This document shows, one piece after another, positions 55,363 through 64,000 of a stretch of 64,000 bases of DNA. The stretch covers positions 186,001-250,000 of the forward strand of contig JAGVRJ010000002.1 of the NCBI GenBank assembly GCA_019059635.1, read 5' to 3'. Source of the DNA: Proales similis. Taxonomy: Eukaryota > Rotifera > Eurotatoria > Ploima > Proalidae. Both the position numbers and the translations under genes were made by a program. The notes under the pieces were generated by a model. The model had not been told where the DNA came from. It was given only the letters and a program-made list of their open reading frames with translations, and ran no database searches. The stretch's first letter is position 1, and each line of letters starts with the position of its first letter.

Positions 55363-57621
55363 ATGTACATCTTGCTCGCTTTGATTATCGCCCTTGGCAG
55401 CGGTTTTCTTGTCGCCAAGGCTCAACACAGTGAGTTGCTGGTTCCCGCCTTGAATGAATGTCAGCTTTCAATAGTCAGCGTCGGAAACGAACCGCTGCTT
55501 CAAGCTCAATTGGACCTGATAAATACAACCGTGGCCAGATGCGAGTCTAAGAAGATTTATTTAAATTACAGACGAAAAGGTCAGTTCATTTCGGACGGAG
55601 AGAGCTTAGGAGAGCTTACTGAATACATTCAGCCCTTGATCAAATCAGGCTATTCTTTTGGCAGAGTTAGGTTGAACATTCTAGAAAGCAAAGGAATGTC
55701 AGCCGCATTCAGATTGCCATACTTGAAAGGAGCCTATCAGATCGTGATTTATTTCGTTCTATTCGATTTTACGCTTTTGACTCTGGACGGTGCTCCGCTA
55801 AACAACTGTTCCCCAGATATTGCCCCTTTTAAGGCATTGAACGGTTCTGCTCAAACGTTTATGGTCTTTAACAAAGCGATCCGATATCATCCGAACACAT
55901 GTGCGAACATATTCGACGGAGCGTTCATGGAAGGACTCGGATTTAGGAACTTGGCTGATTGCACAGTCAAGCACAATCTGCTCACTTTCAGGCCAATCAT
56001 CAATCAAACTCTGTACAGCTTCATCGGTCGGCTTATCTTGTATGGCTATGGACTAAGATTCGATGCAAGAGTCTTTCCTCTAGCCATATTCAGAGAGACC
56101 GCCCAGGTCGTTTTATCAGGGATGGTCCACACGTTCGAGCCCGAGGCATTGCGCCAGAGCTCTGTGACCTACTTGGAATTGACTTGCTCGCGATTGAGAC
56201 TATTCTTGCACAACAACCCGAACTGGTTGAACCAAGCTAACCAGAGAAGCGCACAAGACACTTTGATGGTGTACGTCAGCTACCCGGACGATGGCCCGCT
56301 GACTACGAGCGACAAGGATTATATCAGCTACATCAGCTCGGTTGAGTCGAACGGAGTGAATCCGTTTGACGACTCGTCTTTCTGCATATTTTACCAGATT
56401 GAGCTCCATTCGCTCAACGTGATGCTTCAAGGCCATCTAATTGAGAGAGAAGCACTCAAGAACTGTAATTGCCTTTTGTTTTGGATTGTGAGTCGTCATT
56501 TCACTTTTGCTGATTCTTCACTTTCAAACGAATCAGAAATATGCGCCGAGCAGCTAAGTGAACCGTGCCAGTTTGACAAAATGAGTCAACGCTGTTCAAT
56601 TGAAAAAATCGAAGCATTGAGCTATCGAACAATCTATGACACCATTTTCGATCTTGAATACTTCAGATACTTGACGGCAGTCTGGCTGATGCCAGCAGTC
56701 GGCTTGTTGGGAGTGGTCGCCAACTATTTGGTGATAAGGACGTTTCGCAAGATGAACAGGTCACACGAGTATCGCCGAAATAAGCTGACCGACAAGAGCA
56801 GGCACATGTGGCAGTACTCTTACTACAACTCTTGGTTCTTCCTCTTGCACGGCGCGGTGTGCGCATTTACTCCTCTGACCACATGTATTGAGCTTGACGG
56901 CATCTACTGTTCGCCGCTGGTGCTCACCAAGATCTCTCAAGTGTTTCATCTATTTGCGGAGAACGTGTTGGGCAACACCTTTAGACTGATGGCCAACATA
57001 AGCGGTACGCTCTTCGTTTTCTTCCGCTTCGGATTGAACACAGAGAAGTTTGCTAGATTCCGCGGCCTGAAGCCCAAAGCACTAATCATCTGCTTAATTT
57101 TCCCCACATTCATCTTCAGTTTAATTAAGCTGTTCGTTAACGAGAGATTCAACATTGACCTGTTATTTCAAGACTCCTATTATTATCTCACCTACAATTT
57201 CGACCAATTCCGCCAGGGACTCGCTCTCAAAATGGTCAATTTACTCAACATCTTCCTTGGAACAACATTCTTCACTTTATTGAATATTATCGTCGACCTA
57301 AAGCTGCTGAGAGTGCTGCGCGTTCAGAACGCCGATCGGCCCAAGGACAAAGCGGAAGCTCGCATCACAAAAATGATCGTTCTCAACGGCATGTTCTCGT
57401 TTCTATTTCGGGTGCCTGAAATGGCCTCGGCCTCTCTGCTAGTTGTGTTCGCATTCGACAACCGGCTCTTTCCCGTCTGCATTCTGAGAGAATCGCGCTT
57501 TCATTCAGTTTGCCCGATGCTCTTTGCCATATCGCGGCTCTTGCTCACAATCAGTTACGTGGAGAACCTTGTCCTCCTCTTTGTGTTTAATCAAACCTTT
57601 CGCAAGAATCTTTTTACTTGA
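55363..57621 (+). CDS. Orphan single-exon seven-TM receptor with large ectodomain
   Basis: Uninterrupted 752-aa reading frame from ATG 55363. Signal peptide MYILLALIIALGSGFLVAKA, then an extracellular region of about 410 residues with scattered cysteines and several N-x-S/T sites and no recognised domain. From residue about 435 there is a seven-helix bundle. TM1 is WLMPAVGLLGVVANYLV; a cytosolic loop rich in Arg/Lys follows; TM3 includes NTFRLMANISGTLFVFFRF; a later loop holds RFRGLKPKALII; the last helix ends VENLVLLFVFNQTFRKNLF. There is no DRY, CWxP or NPxxY in canonical form, but GVVANYLV resembles the class A TM1 GN motif, and the general plan resembles divergent rhodopsin-like receptors. 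Family and ligand are unknown to me. The lack of introns contrasts with its intron-rich channel neighbours. Confidence 0.8.
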   Translation: MYILLALIIALGSGFLVAKAQHSELLVPALNECQLSIVSVGNEPLLQAQLDLINTTVARCESKKIYLNYRRKGQFISDGESLGELTEYIQPLIKSGYSFGRVRLNILESKGMSAAFRLPYLKGAYQIVIYFVLFDFTLLTLDGAPLNNCSPDIAPFKALNGSAQTFMVFNKAIRYHPNTCANIFDGAFMEGLGFRNLADCTVKHNLLTFRPIINQTLYSFIGRLILYGYGLRFDARVFPLAIFRETAQVVLSGMVHTFEPEALRQSSVTYLELTCSRLRLFLHNNPNWLNQANQRSAQDTLMVYVSYPDDGPLTTSDKDYISYISSVESNGVNPFDDSSFCIFYQIELHSLNVMLQGHLIEREALKNCNCLLFWIVSRHFTFADSSLSNESEICAEQLSEPCQFDKMSQRCSIEKIEALSYRTIYDTIFDLEYFRYLTAVWLMPAVGLLGVVANYLVIRTFRKMNRSHEYRRNKLTDKSRHMWQYSYYNSWFFLLHGAVCAFTPLTTCIELDGIYCSPLVLTKISQVFHLFAENVLGNTFRLMANISGTLFVFFRFGLNTEKFARFRGLKPKALIICLIFPTFIFSLIKLFVNERFNIDLLFQDSYYYLTYNFDQFRQGLALKMVNLLNIFLGTTFFTLLNIIVDLKLLRVLRVQNADRPKDKAEARITKMIVLNGMFSFLFRVPEMASASLLVVFAFDNRLFPVCILRESRFHSVCPMLFAISRLLLTISYVENLVLLFVFNQTFRKNLFT

Positions 57622-58347
57622 TCATTCGGACTGGCTGTTTTATTGCGTCGGCGGCGGCGATGGCGGTGGCGGCAAAATTTGCCACTTGAGTCAAATAAAA
57701 TTGGATTTCTCTATCAATAACATGTCTTGCTTGTATAAGAGGACATGAATTAATCCAAACAAGATTGTTCTTGAAAAAAGGTCTCTTTGGCAACCAACTC
57801 ATATCGAAGCAGACTCTTAAATTTGCTTATTCACAGTCGAATAAAATCGATTAGATTTGGCAGCGCTTGGCGATAGCTTTGAAGGAAGCCAAGTTGGACA
57901 GAATTTAAGCCACTTATGCCTCGATCGGTCTCATGGCAACTCCCAATTCAAACTCGTGCCAGTGTTTATAGGAAATCGTAAGAAAAGCCGCTTTCAAGGC
58001 GGCCCATTCCCCAATGGCTTTCGTGCGGTCGTTAGGATTTGCTTGCTTCTTATCGATTTTTATCTGTTGATCAATAAACACCGAAAAAAAAATACGGAGC
58101 CGAAGGCATTCGATCGCCCCAAGGAAATTAATATTAATCGCTTGAGAAATGATGAAACCTTAGCGGTGACGGCGCTGATTGTCCAATTTTATTGTAGACA
58201 CGAGTCAATCAGGCACGGGGGGCCTCTATTTGCGAATTGCATAATTTTCACATTTTTTCTTTGTTTGTTCTTTGGCAGTCAAGGAGCTGGTAAGCATTGG
58301 AATATGAAAGCATAAGAAGAATGCTGCGCAAGCGAGAAGGGAACCAG

Positions 58348-58393
<46 letters not shown>

Positions 58394-58640
58394 GAGTGGA
58401 AGCTCTCAAAAGCGAGTGCGATTAAGATAGCAAAGCGTCATTCATCAAGGCAATGCGCATTCATGCTTAAACAAGGTGTCAAGTGCTTTCGTAATTTGAA
58501 ATTTGATCGAGGAGACAAAGAGCATTTAAATGAGCCATTCAGAGGTGAAGAGATTATGAAGCGAACTGAGTGAACAGCGCAAGCCTAAAACACTTAACCA
58601 GGCGTCGCATCTCACTGCTTTTGTTTAGATTTGTTTAGAA
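57622..58640. other. Intergenic between orphan receptor and Slo-C
   Basis: No supported exon. A 152-codon frame at 57857-58315 begins with TTG and shows no domain. Contains the GA microsatellite at 58352-58393. Confidence 0.4.
58352..58393. repeat. (GA)n microsatellite
   Basis: Long GA dinucleotide run about 250 bp upstream of the Slo-C start codon. Confidence 0.95.
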
Positions 58641-61600
58641 ATGGGACAGAATCAGGTTCACCTTCAAGAAACCAGCTTGGACATTGAGTGTCTGGGCCAG
58701 CGCTATTGGTACGTGTTTCTCATATCGTCGATGCTCGTCTTCCTCTCCGGCATCGCGTTCATTCTGTTCTGGCGCGGCGTGAGAAAGTTCACTCGCAGTC
58801 GGCTTTTCGTTCGCTTAAAACGCATGGTAAGGCACCAGCCGACCAACGAACCAGTCGTTCAGCAGTTGGGTTCACATTCAATTTCAAAGGTTCGCAAGAG
58901 GCCCGGTGAGACAGTTGTGGAAGTGTCTCACCACGACGTCGAGGTCGAATGGATCACTTATGTGAGAGACTTTTGTGGCACTCTCATCAGCGGTACGTGG
59001 GCGGCTTGCAATAATTTTCCAACCTCTCTGCTAGTAATGTGTTGAAATAGCGCAATCTAGAGTCGGACAAGTGCTGGTAAGTTGAACCATAAAAAGGCAA
59101 CATTCGACCGATGCAATAAATTCCCTTTTTAAGATGATTTGCGTGGCTCTGTTTAGTATCGGCTCGTTGGCAATTTATTTCTACGACGCCAGTGTTTTGT
59201 AAGCTCAGCTCAAATCGACACCCTGCTCGCTCTCAATTCAAGTTTATTGTCAAAGGCCGATTGAGTCCTGTCAAGAATGGAGTCAGAGTCCACTGCAGCA
59301 AATCGACTTTGGCTTTAATCTATTTTTCCTCATCTACTTTTTCGTTCGGGTACGTGTTCTGTGATGCATTCAAGTCAGAGGCAAAAGGTCATGCCGCCCT
59401 TTGCGGTTTAGTTTCTGGCCGCTCAGGACAAACTCTGGTTCTGGGTTGAGCTGTACTCAGTTGTTGACTTTTTCACTATTCCGCCCGCGTTCGTCAGCAT
59501 CTACTTGGACCGCAACTGGATCGGTGAGCGTCTGCATTCATCTAAGCTCAACTGCTCCAACTTGAGCTCTCTTCTGGCAATAGGCCTTCGATTCCTGCGC
59601 GTCATTCGCCTCATGAACATACCGGACATTCTTCAATACTTCAACATACTGCGCACCAGCAACTCAATTCGTCTCACGCAAATCTTCTTCATGTTCTTCT
59701 CATTGTGGATAAGTGCAGCCGGTTTCGTGCACCTGGTGAGCAGCTCTTTTCCGTTTTCTGTTGTTGGCTCGTCAAAGCCGGCTCGTTTGTGAATTTGGTG
59801 TGGGTCATTCGTCGCTCGACAAGCGTTTTGATTTCTGATTTTTCAAAAACAAACGTCAATTTCAAAGTTAGAAAACTCGTTCGACTACCTGGAGCCAAAC
59901 TACGATCCCAATTCGAAAATCGAATACGGCATAACATTTTTCGACAGCGTCTACTTTATCATCGTCACCCTGTCCACGGTGAGTGCGAATCTCCTTCGTC
60001 TAGCTGCTCTTAATTTACGACACTCGCACAGGTCGGATACGGTGATTTCGCATGTCGAACTCTGGCCGGCAAGATCGTGGTCCTTTTGCTCTTGTTTATT
60101 GGAATCGTAAGTCGCATTTAGTCCTTGTTCACCTGCAGTTGTCCGTCAAGTGTGAGTGCGAACATCCGAGTCGGCTGAACTTGGCAAAACAGAAAGCGAA
60201 CGGCAAACTTGCGTTCACTGGCTAAATGCGTTTGACTTTTAAAAGACTGAGAATAGCGGCGACCAATTTGATGAAGCGAGCGCCTATAATCGGCTCAGTT
60301 TCTTTGAGAGCATTTACTTCATGCTCATGTAAGACCCTCAAGTGAACTCTTGAACACTCGCTCTACGTTGACCTTGTTCGATTCTCCTCTCTGTCTGTGA
60401 AATCATCTCAGAACCATGTCCACAGTGGGCTACGGCGACTTGAGCTGCAAGTAAACCGCATCGAAATCTCTAATCGTGACTCCGATTGATTTGAAATGAA
60501 GCGAGCAACCAGGTCTATTCTCGGCCGCATGTTTGTGACCATTTTCATCTTTACCGGAATCGTAAGGCAAACTAACTGCTCAGGCTGAAGGTCCCGCTAG
60601 ACTCACAACACAGACTTACACTTTACTACCCCTTCTTTCCGGCTATTCTTGCTCATTCGTTTTCATTCGCTCATTTTTTATTGGCTCGACTGATTCAGCT
60701 ACACTGGCCGCTCAGCAGCTAACTCTGGCCTTTATTGGAAAATCGATTAATTTCATTTTAATTCAAGGCCGCGTTTGCCAGTGCCATTCCCGAACTCGCA
60801 CAAATAATCGGAAGCAGGCCGAAATTCGCCGGCAGCTACAGGACGGAAAAAGGCAAAAAGTAAATGCGATTGGCTATCTTACAGTGTCATCGGTCTAATG
60901 CAAAGCGACTTCCAAACAGACACGTGGTCGTTTGTGGAAACATCACCTACAAGTCGGTATACAATTTCCTCAACGAATTTCTTCACAAAGATCGCCGCAT
61001 GCGGGACATTGAGGTCGTTTTTGTCGACAAGTGAGTGGCCTTTAGTGAAAACATTCTTCAAACTAGACGAGGACGGCGATGGTGGACGAAACGAGCGCTT
61101 ATCGCTGCAAATCAACCTTGACCCTCTTATCTCTTGTCCGAGTTGACCTTGTCGCATTCGTTCCATTCGGGTCGAACTCTGCGAGTCAAACGCGGCCAAA
61201 TGTTCCGACGAATGAGGAAAACTCGCATCCTCTGCTTTGCCGCTGTGCTTGGCATTCTACTCCTTCTTGGCCAATCGAGCAATCGACACTGGTTCTACTC
61301 TGTGAGGAAATACTGGCATCTAGGAGTGGACGACTTTTATCTAAGATTCGACATCAAAGATCACAATCCTGCCAAATTGCTTCTCACCCATCGCCACTCG
61401 AGAAAATCAAATGCACGCTGCGAGTCGGCCCGGGTGGCTCATGACGACCCACTGGCGCTCTATTACATCAACAAGGACCAAGAGTCACTCAAGTCGATGT
61501 TCGACGCCTGTCCCATCCCAGCCACTGGGTCTGTTTCACGCTGGTATTCCCTTACCTACAGGCCTGATCGGATCGAATTTGAAATGAGCCGTGATGAAGT

Positions 61601-64000
61601 AAAGCGCCTGTTCAGCATCGACCTCGACCAGCTAGAGTGTCGAATGACGCGATTTGACAAGGCACTCAACAAGTCAGAGCTAGACTACCAGCATGAGCTG
61701 TTCGAAGTTGTAAGCATGCAGCGAGAGAGCTTTCAGTTCTTGCTCAAGCAGGCCGGGTTCTATGACCTTGAATGCGCTGAGAAGGGTTTAACCGGCGCAG
61801 TTGTGTTCGAGCAGATTCTCAACATTTACCCGATGGACATGCGTCAACTGAGACGAACGAGCGCTCCCGAATTTGTCAATAAACTGCGCCAAGAGGCGTC
61901 CAAATCGGTCGGATTGAATTTGGAAATTGATCCGAGCTGTGTGGAGGGCTCCCTACCAGAGGAGCAGAGATTGAGTGTCCTCTTGATTGGCATTGATTCT
62001 TTGTCGTTCAATCAAATGAGACGGATTTTACCAATCACTTTTCAAACGCTGAATCAGAGCTCAGTGCTGTTTGAAAATGTTCACTCGATCGCAGTAAACA
62101 CCTATCCGAACATAATCGCGCTTCTGTCAGGCCTTAGCGAGCACGACGTCGGAGAGCACCATCTAACTGAGGAAATCGAGCAGCTTCGCGCTCTTGACTC
62201 CACTTTCCACGACCACTTTCCTTTCATCTGGACCGAACTAGAACAGGACGGCTATTTGACCATGTTCCAGGAAGACGAGCCGCACGCCGCCATTTTCAAC
62301 TACAAAAAGAACGGCTTCCGTTTCCGACCGACCAGCGTATACGGACGTCCATTTTGGACTCGCTACTACTCGCGCCGCTCCGGCCCGGACAAATGCCACG
62401 CGGCAATGTCGACTTTTCAAACGTGGCTCGAGCAAATCTCCGCGTTAGTCGAGCAGATGAACCGGCCTGAAAATGCCGCACTGCCTTATTTCTCGCTGAG
62501 CTTTCTAACAGAATACACGCACAACTATTTGACGCTGCCGCCCAACATGGACCAGTTGCTGGCGAGCACAATTCAGAAATGGTCGAGCGAAGGCTGGCTC
62601 GATCGCACACTGTTCGTTTTGTTCTCAGACCACGGCAATCGGCTGACTTACTTTGGCTACGGCACAGAGACAGGCCGCTTGGAGCAAAAACAGCCTTTCC
62701 TGAGCATTGCGCTTCCCAGCAGGCTCCGCAACTCGGCCACATTTGCCGATCAACTCCGCGCCAACTCGGACCGTTTCATAAGCTACTTTGATGTCTACCA
62801 GACCCTGCGTCACTATCTGCTGCTCGGCAAATATAAAATTCGCAACAGCAGCGACTGCTCATTCAGTCGCAATGAGCCGCTCGAACGCATTCACCGTGGC
62901 ATCTCTCTATTTGAGCCGATTCCGTTGAACCGCTCCTGTTCGGACGCTCTAATTCCGCTGATCAACTGCGACTGCTTGGCGACAGCAAACATGACCGAGA
63001 ACGAGCTGAAATCCCTTACTGGCCTTGATTACGCTACTTTGGCTCAGCTGACCGCCGACAGAGTCAATTCTCTGACCGAGCCGGTTCGACAAAAGTGCAG
63101 CCAATTTCGTTTGGATAAACTGCTGTCGCTGAATCGAGTGACTGCTCCCGAGTTTACTCTGCTACGCTCAGTGGTGCTTGTGCAACCAGGCGATGCGTGG
63201 TTTCAAAGCGACTTAAAACTCAATTCGGACAAGAGCCTCACATTTGTGATGGATCCGACTCGACTCAGCGCTTATGGGTCTCAATCTCACTGCATGACCG
63301 ATGGCAAACTGGTCAACTATTGTTATTGCATTGTTTGAGCCACTCTTTGAACTCGTTTCGTCCAACAGCCCTCCGCGATCTTGTTTATTTTCCGCTTTTT
63401 CCGATTATAGCATCAATTGTCTAATTATTGCTAAATTTGAAGCCAAACTCCTGAACTTGAACTTGAAGCGCTCTTTAAGAAGAACTTCACCCAAGTGACG
63501 TTCCTACTCGGCAGCGTGATGAACAGCCGCGATCTGGAGCGGGCCAAAGTAAAAACGCAATGAATGAAAACTCGGCCGATCAATGTTCAAATCCGATTCT
63601 AAAGCTCAAAACTGCAGACGCTTGTCTGATCCTGGCCAACAAGGAGGCGGCAAATCAGAACGGCGAAGACCAGGCCAACATCATGAGAGTGATTGCGATA
63701 AAAAACTTTCGTCCCAATATAAAGGTGATCGTGCAGCTGTTGCAGTACCGCAACAAAATGCTGCTGCTGAACATTCCGAGCTGGGACTGGCGTCAAGGCG
63801 ACGACGCGGTCTGCATCGCTGAGCTCAAGCTCGGTCTCATGGCCCAATCGTGTATGGCACCCGGCTTCTCGACCCTCATGGCCAATCTGCTCGGCACTCG
63901 TTCGTTCAAGGAGGTAAAACAGCTTGAGACCAGCATCTATTCTCTGTTCACCACTTCTCCTTCTGCGTCTATGTGAAGAATCCTATAAAACTAGACGAAC
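58641..64000 (+). CDS. KCNMA1-like: Slo1/BK-type potassium channel paralog C, with two alternative pore cassettes (runs off right edge)
   Basis: Most canonical of the three BK paralogs. Starts [20 protein letters not shown] with S0, then S1-S4 (S4 [18 protein letters not shown], exon 59584-59735). After VHL the sequence offers two frame-compatible routes. Cassette a is exons 59868-59978 and 60032-60106 ([14 protein letters not shown]6 start [11 protein letters not shown]). Cassette b is exons 60246-60328, 60412-60450 and 60513-60561 ([23 protein letters not shown]). Both rejoin at exon 60768-60859 ([15 protein letters not shown]). RCK1 follows ([13 protein letters not shown], up to about 61033), then a roughly 2.4-kb intron holding another gene, then [16 protein letters not shown] and [16 protein letters not shown]. 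An intron after RSFKE (from 63915) is absent from A and B. The calcium bowl lies beyond the window. Confidence 0.93.
59868..60106 (+). other. Slo-C pore cassette a (two exons)
   Basis: Exons 59868-59978 (111 nt) and 60032-60106 (75 nt), both phase 0 at each end, together 62 codons. They encode [22 protein letters not shown], the filter VTLSTVGYGD and early S6. The internal intron splits the filter between T and V. Confidence 0.85.
60246..60561 (+). other. Slo-C pore cassette b (three exons)
   Basis: Exons 60246-60328 (83 nt), 60412-60450 (39 nt) and 60513-60561 (49 nt), together 57 codons, entering and leaving in phase 0. They encode [40 protein letters not shown] and early S6. The intron positions match those in Slo-A and Slo-B and differ from cassette a. 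Confidence 0.88.
61200..63338 (+). CDS. DUF229 family sulfatase-like membrane protein, nested in a Slo-C intron
   Basis: Single-exon 712-aa protein starting at ATG 61200 ([20 protein letters not shown]), a type II signal anchor, so the catalytic domain is predicted to be luminal or extracellular. The alkaline-phosphatase/sulfatase-like domain of DUF229 is visible. It starts with [19 protein letters not shown], then [32 protein letters not shown], the metal-site SDHGNRL, and [19 protein letters not shown]. In place of the formylglycine cysteine of true sulfatases the region has NTYPN, as is usual for this family. Substrate is unknown. It lies in the same orientation as Slo-C, between RCK1 exons ending near 61033 and starting near 63443. 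Confidence 0.9.
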   Translation: MFRRMRKTRILCFAAVLGILLLLGQSSNRHWFYSVRKYWHLGVDDFYLRFDIKDHNPAKLLLTHRHSRKSNARCESARVAHDDPLALYYINKDQESLKSMFDACPIPATGSVSRWYSLTYRPDRIEFEMSRDEVKRLFSIDLDQLECRMTRFDKALNKSELDYQHELFEVVSMQRESFQFLLKQAGFYDLECAEKGLTGAVVFEQILNIYPMDMRQLRRTSAPEFVNKLRQEASKSVGLNLEIDPSCVEGSLPEEQRLSVLLIGIDSLSFNQMRRILPITFQTLNQSSVLFENVHSIAVNTYPNIIALLSGLSEHDVGEHHLTEEIEQLRALDSTFHDHFPFIWTELEQDGYLTMFQEDEPHAAIFNYKKNGFRFRPTSVYGRPFWTRYYSRRSGPDKCHAAMSTFQTWLEQISALVEQMNRPENAALPYFSLSFLTEYTHNYLTLPPNMDQLLASTIQKWSSEGWLDRTLFVLFSDHGNRLTYFGYGTETGRLEQKQPFLSIALPSRLRNSATFADQLRANSDRFISYFDVYQTLRHYLLLGKYKIRNSSDCSFSRNEPLERIHRGISLFEPIPLNRSCSDALIPLINCDCLATANMTENELKSLTGLDYATLAQLTADRVNSLTEPVRQKCSQFRLDKLLSLNRVTAPEFTLLRSVVLVQPGDAWFQSDLKLNSDKSLTFVMDPTRLSAYGSQSHCMTDGKLVNYCYCIV

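Noticed and set aside
57857-58315. 152-codon frame before Slo-C
   Set aside because: Starts with TTG; no family features; includes simple AT-rich sequence.
1-64000. tRNA genes, transposons, CRISPR arrays, bacterial contamination
   Set aside because: No convincing T-arm/D-arm pair, no transposase or reverse transcriptase frame, no spaced direct repeats; introns and gene content are animal.

Overview
The window looks like a compact invertebrate nuclear genome, most likely ecdysozoan (mite- or tardigrade-like), though the species cannot be named from this sequence. The evidence is GT-AG introns mostly about 50-70 nt, genes 50-800 bp apart, dinucleotide microsatellites, and animal-specific genes (dystrobrevin, GATA factor, OATP with Kazal-like domain, Slo1/BK channels, nicotinic-type Cys-loop subunit, DUF229 sulfatase-like enzyme). 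No prokaryotic operon, CRISPR, IS element, tRNA or rRNA was seen. Gene models were built by eye from splice sites and reading frame; where total lengths were checked they divide by three.

Layout. 1-3617 (-): 5' part of a secreted or membrane FN3-repeat protein running off the left edge. 4173-5707 (-): dyskerin. 6268-6854 (-): Cu/Zn superoxide dismutase. 7484-9117 (-): peptide-type rhodopsin GPCR. 9118-14376: gene-poor. 14377-16641 (+): OATP/SLCO transporter. 17380-20768 (-): dystrobrevin. 20769-25899: gene-poor. 25900-29140 (-): two-finger GATA factor. 29141-32429: gene-poor. 32430-33985 and 35173-36649 (+): two tandem N-acetylglucosamine kinase genes. 37129-40542 (-): unrecognised protein with a duplicated motif, hosting an antisense single-exon ZZZ3-like gene (38824-39771) in its intron. 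41058-41506 and 41503-43221 (+): TRIQK and COASY, overlapping by ATGA. 43758-45486 (+): Cys-loop channel subunit. 45564-64000: three Slo1/BK paralogs (A -, B +, C +), with an orphan single-exon seven-TM receptor between B and C and a DUF229 gene nested inside an intron of C.

The most striking part is the BK cluster. Slo-A and Slo-B are head-to-head inverted paralogs whose membrane domains have diverged, including the selectivity filter (TMGSIGYGD and TMGGVGYGD instead of TMSTVGYGD). Their cytosolic gating rings share three sharply bounded, nearly identical blocks (610, 364 and 410 bp, introns included), as expected from recent inverted gene conversion. The calcium bowl is gone in A and weakened in B. 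Slo-C keeps the canonical filter but carries two frame-compatible multi-exon cassettes, each encoding a whole pore loop plus early S6, so it could make two BK pores by alternative splicing. The other standout is the TRIQK/COASY stop-start overlap, which suggests a bicistronic or differentially spliced transcript.
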